Part shown: positions 53,645 to 64,000 of the stretch, piece after piece
How the letters are laid out: each line of letters starts with the position of its first letter
Numbering within the stretch: the stretch's first letter is position 1
Origin: Balanoglossus misakiensis
Lineage: Eukaryota; Hemichordata
Assembly: GCA_040954595.2 (NCBI GenBank)
Contig: CM082591.2
Span: 7,874,001 to 7,938,000, forward strand
Length of the DNA stretch: 64,000 nt
Direction of reading: 5' to 3'
Made by a program: the position numbers and the translations under genes
Notes under the pieces: generated by a model
Database searches by the model: none
What the model was told of the DNA's origin: nothing
What the model saw: the letters and a program-made list of their open reading frames with translations, nothing else

Positions 53645-54300
53645 ACGTACAGTCTGGACTCTGTCAAAGTTTAATTTCCATCGCGTCCATTTAGAACATG
53701 TCAGCAATTGAAATTCAGTTAACTTTGAAAATGTTTCAATGCAACTTCATTAACTAAAACTTTATCAAATGTTTACAATATTCCTTAATTGGTGACTGAA
53801 AATTTGTTATCTTCAGCTCAATTTAACCATTTTTTTTTATTCTGTTAAATTTCCCTCTGCTGTTTGTTGACAAGACAGTTGGTTTAAAGGTTAGATAAAA
53901 CCAGTTGCACGTATACCACTGTTAACTTATCACGTCAGTCTGGACTCTGTCAAAGTTTAATTTCCATCGCGTCTATTTAGAACATGTCAGCTATTGAAAT
54001 TCAGTATTTAAAGGTTAGATAAGGCCAGTTACATGTATACCAAGTGCTGTTAACTTATCTTGTCAGTCTGGACTCTGTCAAAGTTTAATTGCCATCGCGT
54101 CCATTTGGAACGTGTCAGCAATTGAAATTCAGTTAACTTTGAATTGTTTCAATGGAACTTCATCATCTTCTACTCAATTTAACCATTTATTTTTTTTCTG
54201 TAAAATTTCCCTTTGCTGTTTGTTAACGGGACAGTTGGCTTAATGAGGTAAAGGTCGGATAAGACCAGTTGCACGTATACCACTGTTAACTGATTAAAAT
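53645..54300. repeat. Three imperfect direct copies of GTCTGGACTCTGTCAAAGTT block
   Basis: Copies start near 53651, 53935 and 54064. Each is followed by CCATCGCGTC and GTCAGCAATTGAAATTCAGT or close variants. Spacing is uneven, and 53820-53930 and 54175-54295 also match each other. Confidence 0.85.
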
Positions 54301-55020
54301 TTAGTCATCCAAATTAACAGCAAATATGGATAATGTGAACAAGTTGTAAAATTTATAATTCAGCAAAAAAATTAAGTAGTATAGCAAAATTTACTTCTCA
54401 CAAACAGTAATGGCCGCTGATCTATTTCAAACAATAAAGACAGTTTTTGATTGATGGTACTTTGTCAAACACTGAAGCAAGGATAAATGTCTACCATTTG
54501 ATTTTATCAGTTTAGATATGCCAGGCTTTGCAGGTATTTTGTTTATTTTGTGATTCGTTCTGTGTTAATGTCATTCTGTCCCCAGAGATAATATCGTAGT
54601 TGATAAGCAAATGGTCTCTGAGTATTGGACCTGTATATAACCGTACATTTCTAAAAAATGAAATAAATTTTACCTACCAGAGGCAAACATTAGATATTGG
54701 CAAAACAGGATTAAAATGGCCCATGTCATTGTAATTGAAACATCTCCAAAAAGTGACTATCATTTCATAAATAATGATTTATTTTATCCATTTAAGCACT
54801 GTCTCATTCACTCCTAGTGAAGTCACTCAGAACATTCAATTTAATTTCTCACAATGATATTATTTTCCATTGCAGATTTTCAAAGGCTATGAAGGAGAGG
54901 ACTGTATATGTCTCACTGTCAATTTACTAATCTTGAATTTTATTTTATTCAAGGACTCATAGTTCAAGTAGGCTTACTGGTGGGTTCTAGGACAGCCACC
55001 CCCTGGACATGTACCCACCA
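54301..55020. other. Intergenic stretch, nothing recognised
   Basis: AT-rich, without coding, palindromic or tandem structure that I can support. Confidence 0.4.
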
Positions 55021-55034
55021 AGCATTTACTTACT

Positions 55035-55522
55035 AAATATGTATGACCATAACACTGACTGTGACTGATAGATTTTAATTGTAAGACTCTTTTAAGTAGA
55101 AATGCGTAGAGTGAGTGTATCATACTAAATATGTATGACCATAACACTGACTCTGACTGATAGATTTTAATTGTAAGACTCTTTTAAGTAGAAATGGGTA
55201 GAGTGAGTGTATCATACTAAATATGTATGACCATAACACTGACTCTGACTGATAGATATTAATTGTAAGACTCTTTTAAGTAGAAATGGGTAGAGTGAGT
55301 GTATCATACTAAATATGTATGACCATAACACTGACTCTGACTGATAGATATTAATTGTAAGACTCTTTTAAGTAGAAATGGGTAGAGTGAGTGTATCATA
55401 CTAAATATGTATGACCATAACACTGACTCTGACTGATAGATTTTAATTGTAAGACTCTTTTAAGTAGAAATGCGTAGAGTGAGTGTATCATACTAAATAT
55501 GTATGACCATAACACTGACTCT
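55035..55522. repeat. 92-bp tandem repeat, five and a half units
   Basis: CATACTAAATATGTATGACC starts at 55121, 55213, 55305, 55397 and 55489, with a first partial match at 55035. Units differ at only a few bases. Confidence 0.95.
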
Positions 55523-56092
55523 TCAGTGGAGCTTATCTGCATGATGAACGTCCAGGGGGTAACCGTCCTAATATTTACTGTAGTATTAACCACAATCTTA
55601 TCTGACACTGTTTCATGTTGGTTGTGGGACAGCACAAAATCAAACACTTAACAAAATGTCCCTCACATATAAACCAATTTTCAAAGCATACTAGTCTGCA
55701 GTTCTTAACTTTTTGAGTTTTGATCATTTTCACATTTTCTCAACTCAAGTACATGCTTTTGATAGTGACTTAATCATTTCAATAAAATCTGAATACAAGT
55801 CATTCAGGTGACATTATGCAACTTTTATCTACCAGCTCTCCAGCACCAATGCCATCGCAGCTGTGCAGTCACATGACCAAAATAAATAAACAACTCAGCA
55901 AATCCACATCAGAAGAACACAGGAATAACAGAAAGAAAGTGAATATCTGATATAATGTGATATTTCAAATTTTTTTAAAACAAACATTTCCGTATTACAA
56001 AGTTAACATATGACGTCCAATATTTTTGACATTAACAAAATGAAATGATTTACATAAATTCAGATATATGAATGTATACACACATTGCCACT

Positions 56093-56272
56093 TTAAAGGG
56101 ACAAAGGCTCTCTCTCGCTGCCCTTTTTCCATTAATTATTCTTTGATACAAGACACTGTTTATGCTATTCTACATGTGGATATATAGTGAATCAATGTTC
56201 GACCACACTCAACTTCTATCCCGTTTGCAGGATATGAGAGTGAAAATCTCGCCAATACGAATAAATGGTAAA
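56093..56272. mobile_element. Family M1 MITE, truncated copy 8
   Basis: Left arm (TTAAAGGGACAAAGGCTC) and part of the middle. The match breaks off where a sequence shared with 29990-30165 begins. Confidence 0.75.
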
Positions 56273-56450
56273 CACAGATATCCCTTACAGGGACTAAATC
56301 ATCCACTATGTTGCTAGTTTCATGACATCTTCTGTAATGGGTGGTGTAACCTAATTTATCAGTAAAATTAATCTGTATTGCAATTTATTTATTTATGATG
56401 TAGTTGTCATGGTCATGACTGGTTGCAAATTGATGATTCTCACATGGAAA
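56272..56450. repeat. Copy of GNPTAB downstream sequence 29990-30165
   Basis: TCCCTTACAGGGACTAAATC to TTCTCACATGGAAATA matches 29990-30165 at well over 90%, in the same direction. It joins M1 on its left and an Hd fragment on its right. Confidence 0.85.
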
Positions 56451-56452
56451 TA

Positions 56453-56664
56453 GAGCAGTTCCAAAATAAAACGCCCGTTAATTCAACATTATTTTTGTTT
56501 TATTTATTTGGTTTAAACATGCACGACTGTGGTTTAACCGCACATTTAGCTGCCGTATGCTAGTTCAGGGGCCCGTTTTACCACTGCTAGCCATGGTAAA
56601 ACAGTATTTTACCATAGCTCTCGTCCAATCAGAATCGCGGACGGTAGCATGATATAATATAATT
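56453..56664 (-). mobile_element. Hd body fragment without its hairpin
   Basis: Matches 52253-52465 (GAGCAGTTCCAAAATAAAAC to CCAATCAGAATCGCGGACGG and GATATAATATAAT). It abuts the left edge of the gene B duplication at about 56665. Confidence 0.85.
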
Positions 56665-56707
56665 CACTTTTTTTGATGTCGTGTGGACATGTATTTCATG
56701 GTGATGT

Positions 56708-57525
56708 TTATGTCTGCTTGTGGAATACTTTGATTTGGTCGCTGTTCAACTCTCCAACAGCAATTCTGTCACCGCTGACTGCAAGGAAGTAAGGGTGTCT
56801 CACCTTACCTTCAAATAAGTGACAGATCCACTCTCCATCAAATCTCCATTTCACAATCCTATCATTCCACCGATCACACACAAACAAATTATCGTCGTCA
56901 TTGACGTCAATGTTGTATGGAAGACTCAGCTGACCAGGACCTGAACCTAACACACCAAATTGATACAAGAATTTCAATTCAGCATCAAAACACTTGATGC
57001 AGTTATTGAGACAGTCAGACACCATGATGACATTCTTACTGTTGACCACCACAGAGTATGGGTAATCGAATTTTGTTTGGCCAACACCTCGACCACCAAC
57101 CTCTGCAACATACTGACCATCTTGGGTGTACTTGAGTAGCCGATGACCTTTGACCTCAGTGACCAAAACAAATCCATTCAGTAGAGCGATGCCCCAAGCA
57201 CTGACGCCTGCAGGTAGAGTAATTATTCTAAGAATTTTATTGTTTTGATCACAAACAACAATTTGAGAATTTCCATTATCACTTATGAAGTAGATGTTGT
57301 CATGGGAGACAGCTACATGCCATGGCTGGAATGGCTGTGCAAACTGACCATCAAAACTTCCCAAGACTTTGTCACAGGTGTAATCTTGATTCAGTATCTG
57401 TACAACCCTGTTGCCTTGGTCACACACCACCAGTTTGTCACCATGGAACACCATACCTCTTGGTCCTTTAAACTTTCGCCCTGGCTTTGGACTTTGGCCA
57501 TCCAGTGTCCTCACTGACCAGTGAC
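56708..57525 (-). CDS. Gene B exon 8: NHL propeller with a divergent face
   Basis: Same length as gene A with 31 replacements in the 268-residue frame and about six silent codon changes. Changes recur at two positions per blade, for example ETWG/GPRG, PRDV/PWHV, HARG/SAWG, RSPY/DYPY, WRPRS/SLPYN, RLPC/RHPY and, in the turns, CHNYC/CLNNC, RYNQR/RWNDR, EWYSD/ELNSD. The strands between are unchanged. Confidence 0.93.
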
Positions 57526-60500
57526 CTATTAGGTGAACCAGAGGTCAAAGGTCAAACATGCTGTACCCTACTGAAATGCATTAGGAATACTCTAGAGTTA
57601 GTGTTTTATTGTTCATTTTAACAAGAGAAAGCATATTACAAAAGAAACGAATCATTGCTATGGCAACTGAACTACTAAAAGGGCAGTTTCTCTACACAAT
57701 GTTTATAGTGACAAGTAACCATGGCAACCAGACTAACCCCCAGTTTCTGGAACTATTTCTATTGCTCTGCAATACCAAGGGAAAATTTACTTTGTGTCTT
57801 TATTGACACGTTATTATAAAATTCATGAAAGACTTTCTTATTTAACCATTCAATAGATATACTAACATTGATGTTGCTATGGTAACACATTTGAGGAAAT
57901 CAGTCTAAAATAATATTTTTCTTGTAACTTTTGACTTCATAGACATTTCATAAAAAATCTTCAACTAAACTTCAGGGATAATTCCTCAGTTCATTATTTT
58001 TGTGAACAAATTTATTAACATTATTAACTGGTAACCATGACAACTTATTTATTTTGCAAAATATGGCATCATGCAAGAGTTAGTGTTTTAATAAGACTTC
58101 TTTTAACAAATTGAATTAATGCTTGGATAAATTTTCTGCCAAAGTACTATATATGTTTGAAGTTTTTCAATACCAAGTAACCATGGTAACATACATGGAA
58201 CAGATCAGTAAAACAATGATCATTGTCGTTTAATTTTAAAGATGGCTATGTTGAATATATTGATTTTGATATTTCTTGATAACAGTGTTACAATTATTTT
58301 GAACCACATACACATACACTAGTTAGTAGGTCAGCAAGTTCTTGGTTTGTGTTATAGGTCGGAAAAGAAAAATGCCTTATGAATGAGATGAATATACATT
58401 TGTTTCTTTTTCTAGTCGACCAGAGATAGTCTGCTTTCAAATCAGTAATTATCACATTGGTGAAGAGAGAACAAATCTACTGTCCTCAGCTGAGAAGGCT
58501 GCCACTTTCTGAGACCAAGTGAGTATTTTTGTTGAACAAATGCATGAGAAAATAATTGTTGTAACTGTCTTTAACTTCGGAGAATTTACTGATAATGTTG
58601 TCCTATAATAGTGGGCTACTTGAAACGAAAATAGACTTTGAAAATGGTATTTTTTTTACTAGAAAATCTATGTGAAAGGAGTTTGTTAATCATTGCAGAT
58701 GATCTGAAAGATGGAAAACCTACAGTCACTTAGGATGAGTCATGATAATGGTCTGTCTCAACACCACTGGCTGTTCCAGATTGTCACTTGGATACAGAAA
58801 TTGGTAAGTCCCTAATTTGAATTTCATAATTTGTACTATGAATGCAGTGGGGAAAAGCTAAATGTGTAAAACATATGCCTACAGTGTTTTTAACCCTTTC
58901 ACCACCATGGTTTGGTCCAAGTCCATCATTTTCTATGGTAAATGTGGACCTCTATAGAGGGAACTAGGGGGTAAAGGGTTAACATGTGGTCCTTGAGGAA
59001 ACACTGAAAGACTATTAGCCACTGATGCTTTACTCTGAACAGATGATTCCAGTGAAATGTGTACCTTTACAGTTAGCCTCGACATTTTCTGAGCATGTCT
59101 GGTTTCATTGCCTTACCTTTCTCACCTGTAGTCTGTCTTTCTTTTGACTTTGGTTCATCTTGTTTGGTTAGGTCTGCAGACCCAGATGCATCTTCTCTTG
59201 TTGTCTCAGGTTGTGTTGGTTTGGTTTTGGCATCCCCAGTTTCTTTTTCTGCAGTTGTCTCAGGTTGTGGATGTTTGGTTTCCCCCGATCCAGTTTCTTC
59301 TTCTCTTCTCATCTCAGGTTGTGTTGGTTTGGTTTTGGCATCCCCAGTTTCTTTTTCTGCAGTTGTCTCAGGTTGTGGATGTTTGGTTTCCCCCGCTCCA
59401 GTTACTTCTGCTCTTCTCATCTCAGGTTGTGTTGGTTTGGTTTTGGCATCCCCAGTTTCTTTTTCTGCAGTTGTCTCTGGTTGTGGATGTTTGGTTTCCC
59501 CCGATCCAGTTTCTTCTTCTCTTCTCATCTCAGGTTGTGTTGGTTTGGTTTTGGCATCCCAAGTTTCTTTTTCCTCAGTAGTTTCAGTATCACCAGCTTT
59601 AATTCAAAATTGAAATGACAAGACAGAAATTTAATTCCCCTGAGATTGTTAATAAATATATCTTCTGAAGCCTGATAAACAGTGTTGAAAATTCAACAGA
59701 ATATGGTGACCTCAGTTTAAAGTAGAAAAAAAATCAGAAACATTCTCGTATACAGTTAATGATAGTGAAAATTGAAGCAACAAGATAAAATGAAAGCCAA
59801 TATGGTACATGTACATCCTCTGGATTGTTGTAATCATCAGCATGTCTCATTTACAAGGCTTAATAATAATATGAACCAGCCATTGTTTATGTCACATGTG
59901 ACCACATCCCAAAGTAAAACTTAAAATCAATCTCACCTTGTTCAGTTTTCAATGTGATCTCTTCTCCCAGTTGAAGACTCATAGCCTTTTTCAGTTGCAG
60001 CTCATTATCATATTGCTCATCATGTTTTTTTGATAATTTCAACTTGAGTTCAGCAATTATTTGGTCTTTCTGATCAAGTTTGGACTTCAACTCTTGGATG
60101 TGTCTAGGGTCTGATTCTTCTAATCTTTGCTTGAGGGAAATGACATCCAGAAGTTGTGTGAAAGCTACTTTTTCAGTTTTTTCAAGTTTCTGAACACAAT
60201 CTTTGTACTGCTTTTCTAAGAGAGACTTTTCCTGAATTGCTTCTTTCAACTGATTCTCTAGAATCGTGTTTTCTGCTCGAAGTTTGAACTTTTCTGCCAA
60301 GGTCTTATCCATCTGCTGTTTTAGAGATTTCTTATCTGATTTCAAGGATTGCATTTCTTGGAACTGTTTTAGACTAACTTCAAAGGGCAGTAAGCTTTGT
60401 GCTTGTGAGCTGATAGATTCATGTGGAATGGAAAGAACTGGTGTGCCATATTGTATGATTTTTCCCTCCAAATCTGAAATGAAGTAGATTTAATAATTAT

Positions 60501-63500
60501 TATTTAAATGTACATTTAGCAATCTGCAGATCTGAGTAGATGCTGTTGCCAAATACTTTACTTTCACATTATTATTTAAATTTGTGAAGTAAATTTCACA
60601 AAACTATTGACCTTGGTAGGATAAGCAGAAAATGGCTTTGTCAATTTCCATGTATACATTTTGAATGTTCCAATTCTATAGAAATTGATAGAAAATTTAC
60701 TGATAGATGTATGGCAATAATTTTTTGTTTTGACTTGTGAGTAGTCATTTTTAAATAATGAAAATATTTCTTGTACAGTTTTGCTAGCTGCTTTGTAAAA
60801 GTACCACTACCACAGAAAATCTTACACTAACTACCATAGGCTCATATCTTGGTACTGAAAGAAAGAAATTCTCAGAGTTTCAGTCAAACCTTTGGAGTGT
60901 GTAATATGCTTGTCAGACTTGGTGACTAATGTAATAAAAATCACTGTTTATTACCTGATTCACTGAAATCAGCCCTTTCTGTGTCAGTCATAAGATACCT
61001 TCTAACACCCAGTAACTCTAAGATTTGAGGTCTGTGAGATAGGATATGCTGAACTTTCTTGGTCATTTTCCCTGATAGTTGTATGATGTCAAACTCTCTT
61101 CCTTTCTGTCTTTTACACTGCTCACTGTCAAATATCTGAGGTGCATGTTTGTCTGCTAACTTCTGGAATTTACATGTTGGATCAATCTCCAGAAATGTCT
61201 TGTATATTGTCCCACCTGCAAGACATAGATGATGTACAATTCTTTTTACTTTTTTGGTAAAACTATTCCCATCTTAATGATGAAATGTCTCTATCTGTGA
61301 TTAAATGGTCTCTATCAAAGAGGCCTAAAATGGCACCTTTGCCCAGAGTAACAGTAGGTTTAGGAAACTCAAATGATATAACAACATACATCATGTATGA
61401 ACATGATGATCAAGCCCAAAATCTTGTACTTACCTCGTTTCAGGTCAATCTGGAAATGATCAGAATGAATTTCCATCTCTGCATCTTGGAAAGCAAGACA
61501 TGTTCTTTGATCCTTAAATGGATATAATGGAGATTTAGTATTTATCAGTATTTGGTAGTGAATAATTAGTATTATATTATACCAGTATATTGATGGTGTA
61601 AATCACGCTATTTGATTGGTCGAGACACGACACGTGACCGTGATATATTAGCCATATACCACAGTCATATATCATAGTTACAGAAAATGCCTTTTTAAAA
61701 TGTTTTATGCAAAGTTTCAATATACTGGCATAATATAATAGCAATAAAACACCCACAGCCATGGTATACCACTCGATTTTGACCAGTTCAACTCCATATA
61801 CGCACTCGCTATCGCTCGTGCGTATATGTCGTGAACTGGTCAAAATCTCGTGGTATACCATGGCTGGGGGTGTTTTATTGCTTAAATATAGAATAGCACA
61901 TTATTGTTTTCAGAATCATTACAGTAACTGTGTTGTCATTTAATTTTATTGTTTCATTCACTCACATAACACACTAACATAACAATCTCAATATATCTTT
62001 ACCTGATCAATTATATCATCATCACTTTCCTCTTCTACACTGTCATCACACACTTTCACTGATCTTATTCCCCCACCATCTCCTGGAAGATAATAAAAAA
62101 AGGAAATGTATAGTGTAATATGTACACTCTTGATTCTTTGGAAAAAATGTCTAAGACTTGAGAAATTAGCTTAGAGATAATACAGTTAACCATGCAACAT
62201 GTTTTGATTTTGTTTGTCAGAAACAATTTTTATATTGCATCTTTAAATTTTTGTAAAAGTTTTTTAGTGTTTCTGTGCAGTTTGCGCCTTTGTTATAAGC
62301 TGAACCAATTATTATTCATGTAATCATGTGTAGACTGAGCACCCTGACTGACTTTAACTTTATATTTGCTCTTGTTCATGAGCACTTAAGTCTGGACTGA
62401 TTTCTGTGCTTATGAGGGAAGACTAGTTACACTTACTGTTCTGGAAGAATAGTTCCAGTTCATCAAACCTGGCTTGGTCATATGAAGCTATCAACTGCAG
62501 TGGTATTCCAGCTGTGTTGGCCTCTGTCATTTCATCTGTCATCAAGATTGGTTCAAACGCTTTGGCTAAACTTCTTGAATCTTCAAGACAGCTTCCCCGC
62601 AATCTGTAGAGATTATAAAGTCTACGCATATTGACTGTGATTTGCAGAGACCCTTTTTCCATATTGGTTATGTCCACTTCACCCAGTTTATCAGTGCAGG
62701 CCTTCTTGACTTTGTTGATATCATCACCGTTGGTTACCACTTCAGCTGCTCTTCTCTCCAACCCCTGTTTGCATTTGTCCCAAGATGCAGAAGCCGCCTG
62801 CTGCATTAATGCCTCGTTCGGTGTTTCGTCTTGTAGATGCTGCTGATAGGCATTTTCATCCAGTCCGACATGGATTGTAATTGTTGTGTCAGCTGGAGAT
62901 AGGAGTAAGAACATGATTTTAATAGCTTGTAAAAACAACACTGTATGTTTTGAAGGATTAACAGCTTAAGGATGTACGTTCAGTAAAATTGAAAGTATTG
63001 TCATTTTTTTTAATTGTGGATTTTTGGATTCTCCTTTGTATGTATAATGAAAATCCGTAATAAAAAATAGGGGTCACCGCGCTTGTTTTTGAAATACAGA
63101 GCCATGAATTTGGTCGATAATAGAAGAAATCCGATGACTCAGCATTTTTCACCAATGGTTTGTCTATGGGCAAAATTTTTAACGCAATTTATCTCAAAAT
63201 AGAGTGCGGTGACCCCTATATTTTATTTGACCAATGAATTTATATTTGCTGGACTGAGCTATGTGTGAAATTTTGTGAAAATGACAATAGTAGAAGTTTG
63301 TTTTCTAGCAATTTTCAATGTAATCCTATGGGGAAAAGACCGGGCGCGCAGTGTTTCCGGTTTATGTTCTGCGCGTACATCCTTAAGTGTAGTACATACA
63401 ACCACTACCCAACCCACCTCCCGATTTTACTAATGTCTGTAGTTACTTATAATTAATTACATAAGAAATGAACAGGTTTTTAAATGGTCATTTGCAGATA

Positions 63501-64000
63501 ATGAGAAATTGTAGGCACAGCAGAACTCAGTTTATTTTTAGAAATAAGATGGTATCTCAGTGATGCATGCATGTCTGTGCAGGTTGCACTATTGACCAAG
63601 GATTAAATTGAAAGTGTAGACAGCCTAGTCTTGAAGTTGAAAACTAAAGAAACAATTACCGGTATGTATCCTAAACTAGATAGTATAATTAACTAAAACT
63701 ATACATACCTGTTGCATTTTGTCTGTCCTTTTTAGTGCGTTGGTCATGTTCATCTTCCTGTTGTTTTCTTCCCTTTGGTGTCAACATACTGGCAAATGTT
63801 GCATAACTCTTTTTGACATCTTCACTCTCCATGAAAGCCTTCTTCAGCTCCTTAGCTTCTTCAAAAGCTATCCTGGTCTTCTTGACACTCCATATTATCT
63901 TCTCTGAAATCTTATCAGATGAGTGTGACACTACAAATCTGTCTGCGTAGTATGGAAAGTATTTCTTGATTAACTTTCCAAGCTGGGAATATTCAGTGGG
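56708..64000 (-). CDS. Gene B: paralogue of gene A (partial, 5' end outside window)
   Basis: Exons in coding order within the window: 64000-63709 (partial), 62892-62437, 62082-62003, 61512-61434, 61215-60955, 60473-59937, 59596-59117, 57525-56708. Borders and phases match gene A exon by exon. Lengths are identical for exons 4, 5, 6 and 8 (79, 261, 537, 818). Exon 3 is 6 bases shorter. Exon 2 is 198 bases shorter because the charged linker before the TRADD-N-like module is missing. Exon 7 is 702 bases shorter, exactly 13 repeat units. No stop or frameshift is visible, so both copies look intact. Introns and two mobile elements (M2 and H1) are shared at the same places, so the copies arose by segmental duplication. 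Confidence 0.82.
58889..58982. mobile_element. Family M2 hairpin in gene B intron 7
   Basis: Same place as 40051-40143 in gene A, with TTAACCCTTTCACCACCATG and GGTAAAGGGTTAA. Confidence 0.78.
59117..59596 (-). CDS. Gene B exon 7: 18-residue repeat linker (7 units)
   Basis: Seven units of the same two types as gene A, one with private changes (MRRAEVTGAGETKHPQPE). The length difference from gene A is exactly 13 units, and the frame is kept. The pair of alternative donors 9 bases apart is conserved. Confidence 0.88.
59937..60473 (-). CDS. Gene B exon 6: coiled coil
   Basis: Same length as in gene A with six replacements, so this part is under stronger constraint than the propeller or diverged later through exchange. 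Confidence 0.88.
60955..61215 (-). CDS. Gene B exon 5: helical module of unknown family
   Basis: GGTIYKTFLEIDPTCKFQKL, then a stretch identical to gene A from ADKHAPQIFDSEQCKR to MTKKVQHILSHRP. Differences cluster in the first 20 residues. Confidence 0.75.
61434..62082 (-). CDS. Gene B exons 3-4: acidic linker
   Basis: Exon 3 (62082-62003) encodes DGGGIRSVKVCDDSVEEESD and a short acidic end. Exon 4 (61512-61434) encodes DQRTCLAFQDAEMEIHSDHF and on. The intron between contains H1 copy d, matching gene A. Confidence 0.7.
61570..61886 (+). mobile_element. Hairpin element H1, copy d
   Basis: Body with ATTGGTCGAGACACGACACG (61615), then hairpin 61741-61882 whose apex on the minus strand is GCACGAGCGATAGCGAGTGC. 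It is in the same intron of gene B as copy a in gene A, so the insertion predates the duplication. The stems of the two copies are almost unchanged; differences are mainly in the apex and at one mismatch site. Confidence 0.85.
62437..62892 (-). CDS. Gene B exon 2: TRADD-N-like module
   Basis: Begins DTTITIHVGLDENAYQQHLQ directly after the acceptor, without the 66-codon linker of gene A. The middle (ASASWDKCKQGLERRAAEVV) is identical. The part equivalent to the first strand and helix is remodelled: MRRLYNLYRLRGSCLEDSRS against TPVLFNLFKLRATCQSRS. Symmetric phase 1. Confidence 0.75.
62893..63708. other. Gene B intron 1
   Basis: 816 bp of AT-rich sequence without a clear match in gene A intron 1, which is only about 225 bp. 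A block near 63060-63220 has GGTCACCGCG (63071) and its complement CGGTGACCCC (63208), suggesting a foldback insertion spanning about 62970-63385. Confidence 0.45.
63709..64000 (-). CDS. Gene B exon 1 (3' part): end of GT-B-like C-lobe
   Basis: Reads PTEYSQLGKLIKKYFPYYAD, matching gene A around DSELGQFLNKYFPEF, then a helical tail KELKKAFMESEDVKKSYATF. It diverges from gene A more than exon 6 does. Donor ACAG|GTATGT, phase 1. The rest lies beyond the window. Confidence 0.8.

Overview
The window is animal nuclear DNA, AT-rich, with many short GT-AG introns and a dense load of short inverted-repeat elements. Splice structure, a tRNA-derived SINE, a metazoan GNPTAB gene and NHL-type multidomain genes point to a marine invertebrate, probably an invertebrate deuterostome (hemichordate, amphioxus or echinoderm grade). 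The species cannot be fixed from sequence alone.

Layout. 1-4.6 kb is repeat-rich upstream DNA with a ~1 kb tandem duplication. 4.6-27.3 kb (+ strand) is a complete GNPTAB-type gene (GlcNAc-1-phosphotransferase alpha/beta precursor). I could join it as 27 exons with an unbroken frame of 1,442 codons plus stop. It makes the mannose-6-phosphate tag on lysosomal hydrolases in the Golgi. Its introns are filled with palindromic elements. 27.3-31.4 kb holds the likely 3' UTR and intergenic repeats. 31.4-36.3 kb is a 30-copy satellite of ~165 bp units.

37.9-47.1 kb (- strand) is a large gene I do not know by name (gene A, eight exons, 1,904 codons). Its order is three tandem N-terminal lobes of a GT-B glycosyltransferase fold, one C-terminal lobe, a TRADD-N-like alpha/beta module, an acidic linker, an unknown helical module, a coiled coil, an 18-residue tandem repeat, and a six-bladed NHL propeller. 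56.7-64.0 kb holds a second copy in the same orientation (gene B), cut by the window end inside its glycosyltransferase-like exon. The two share exon structure and intron sequence, so they are a recent segmental duplication. The repeat array (20 versus 7 units) and the NHL propeller differ sharply between them. The propeller has 31 replacements against about 6 silent codon changes, and most fall at the same two places in each blade. This suggests a diversifying recognition surface, and I infer a receptor-like, possibly innate-immune, role.

Between the two copies (47-56.7 kb) no gene is convincing. The region holds nested hairpin elements, other inverted repeats and a 92-bp tandem array. One hairpin superfamily is striking. 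Its families differ in stem sequence but keep the same fold: paired arms interrupted by tandem G.A mismatches at fixed places, capped by a GNNA or GNA loop.
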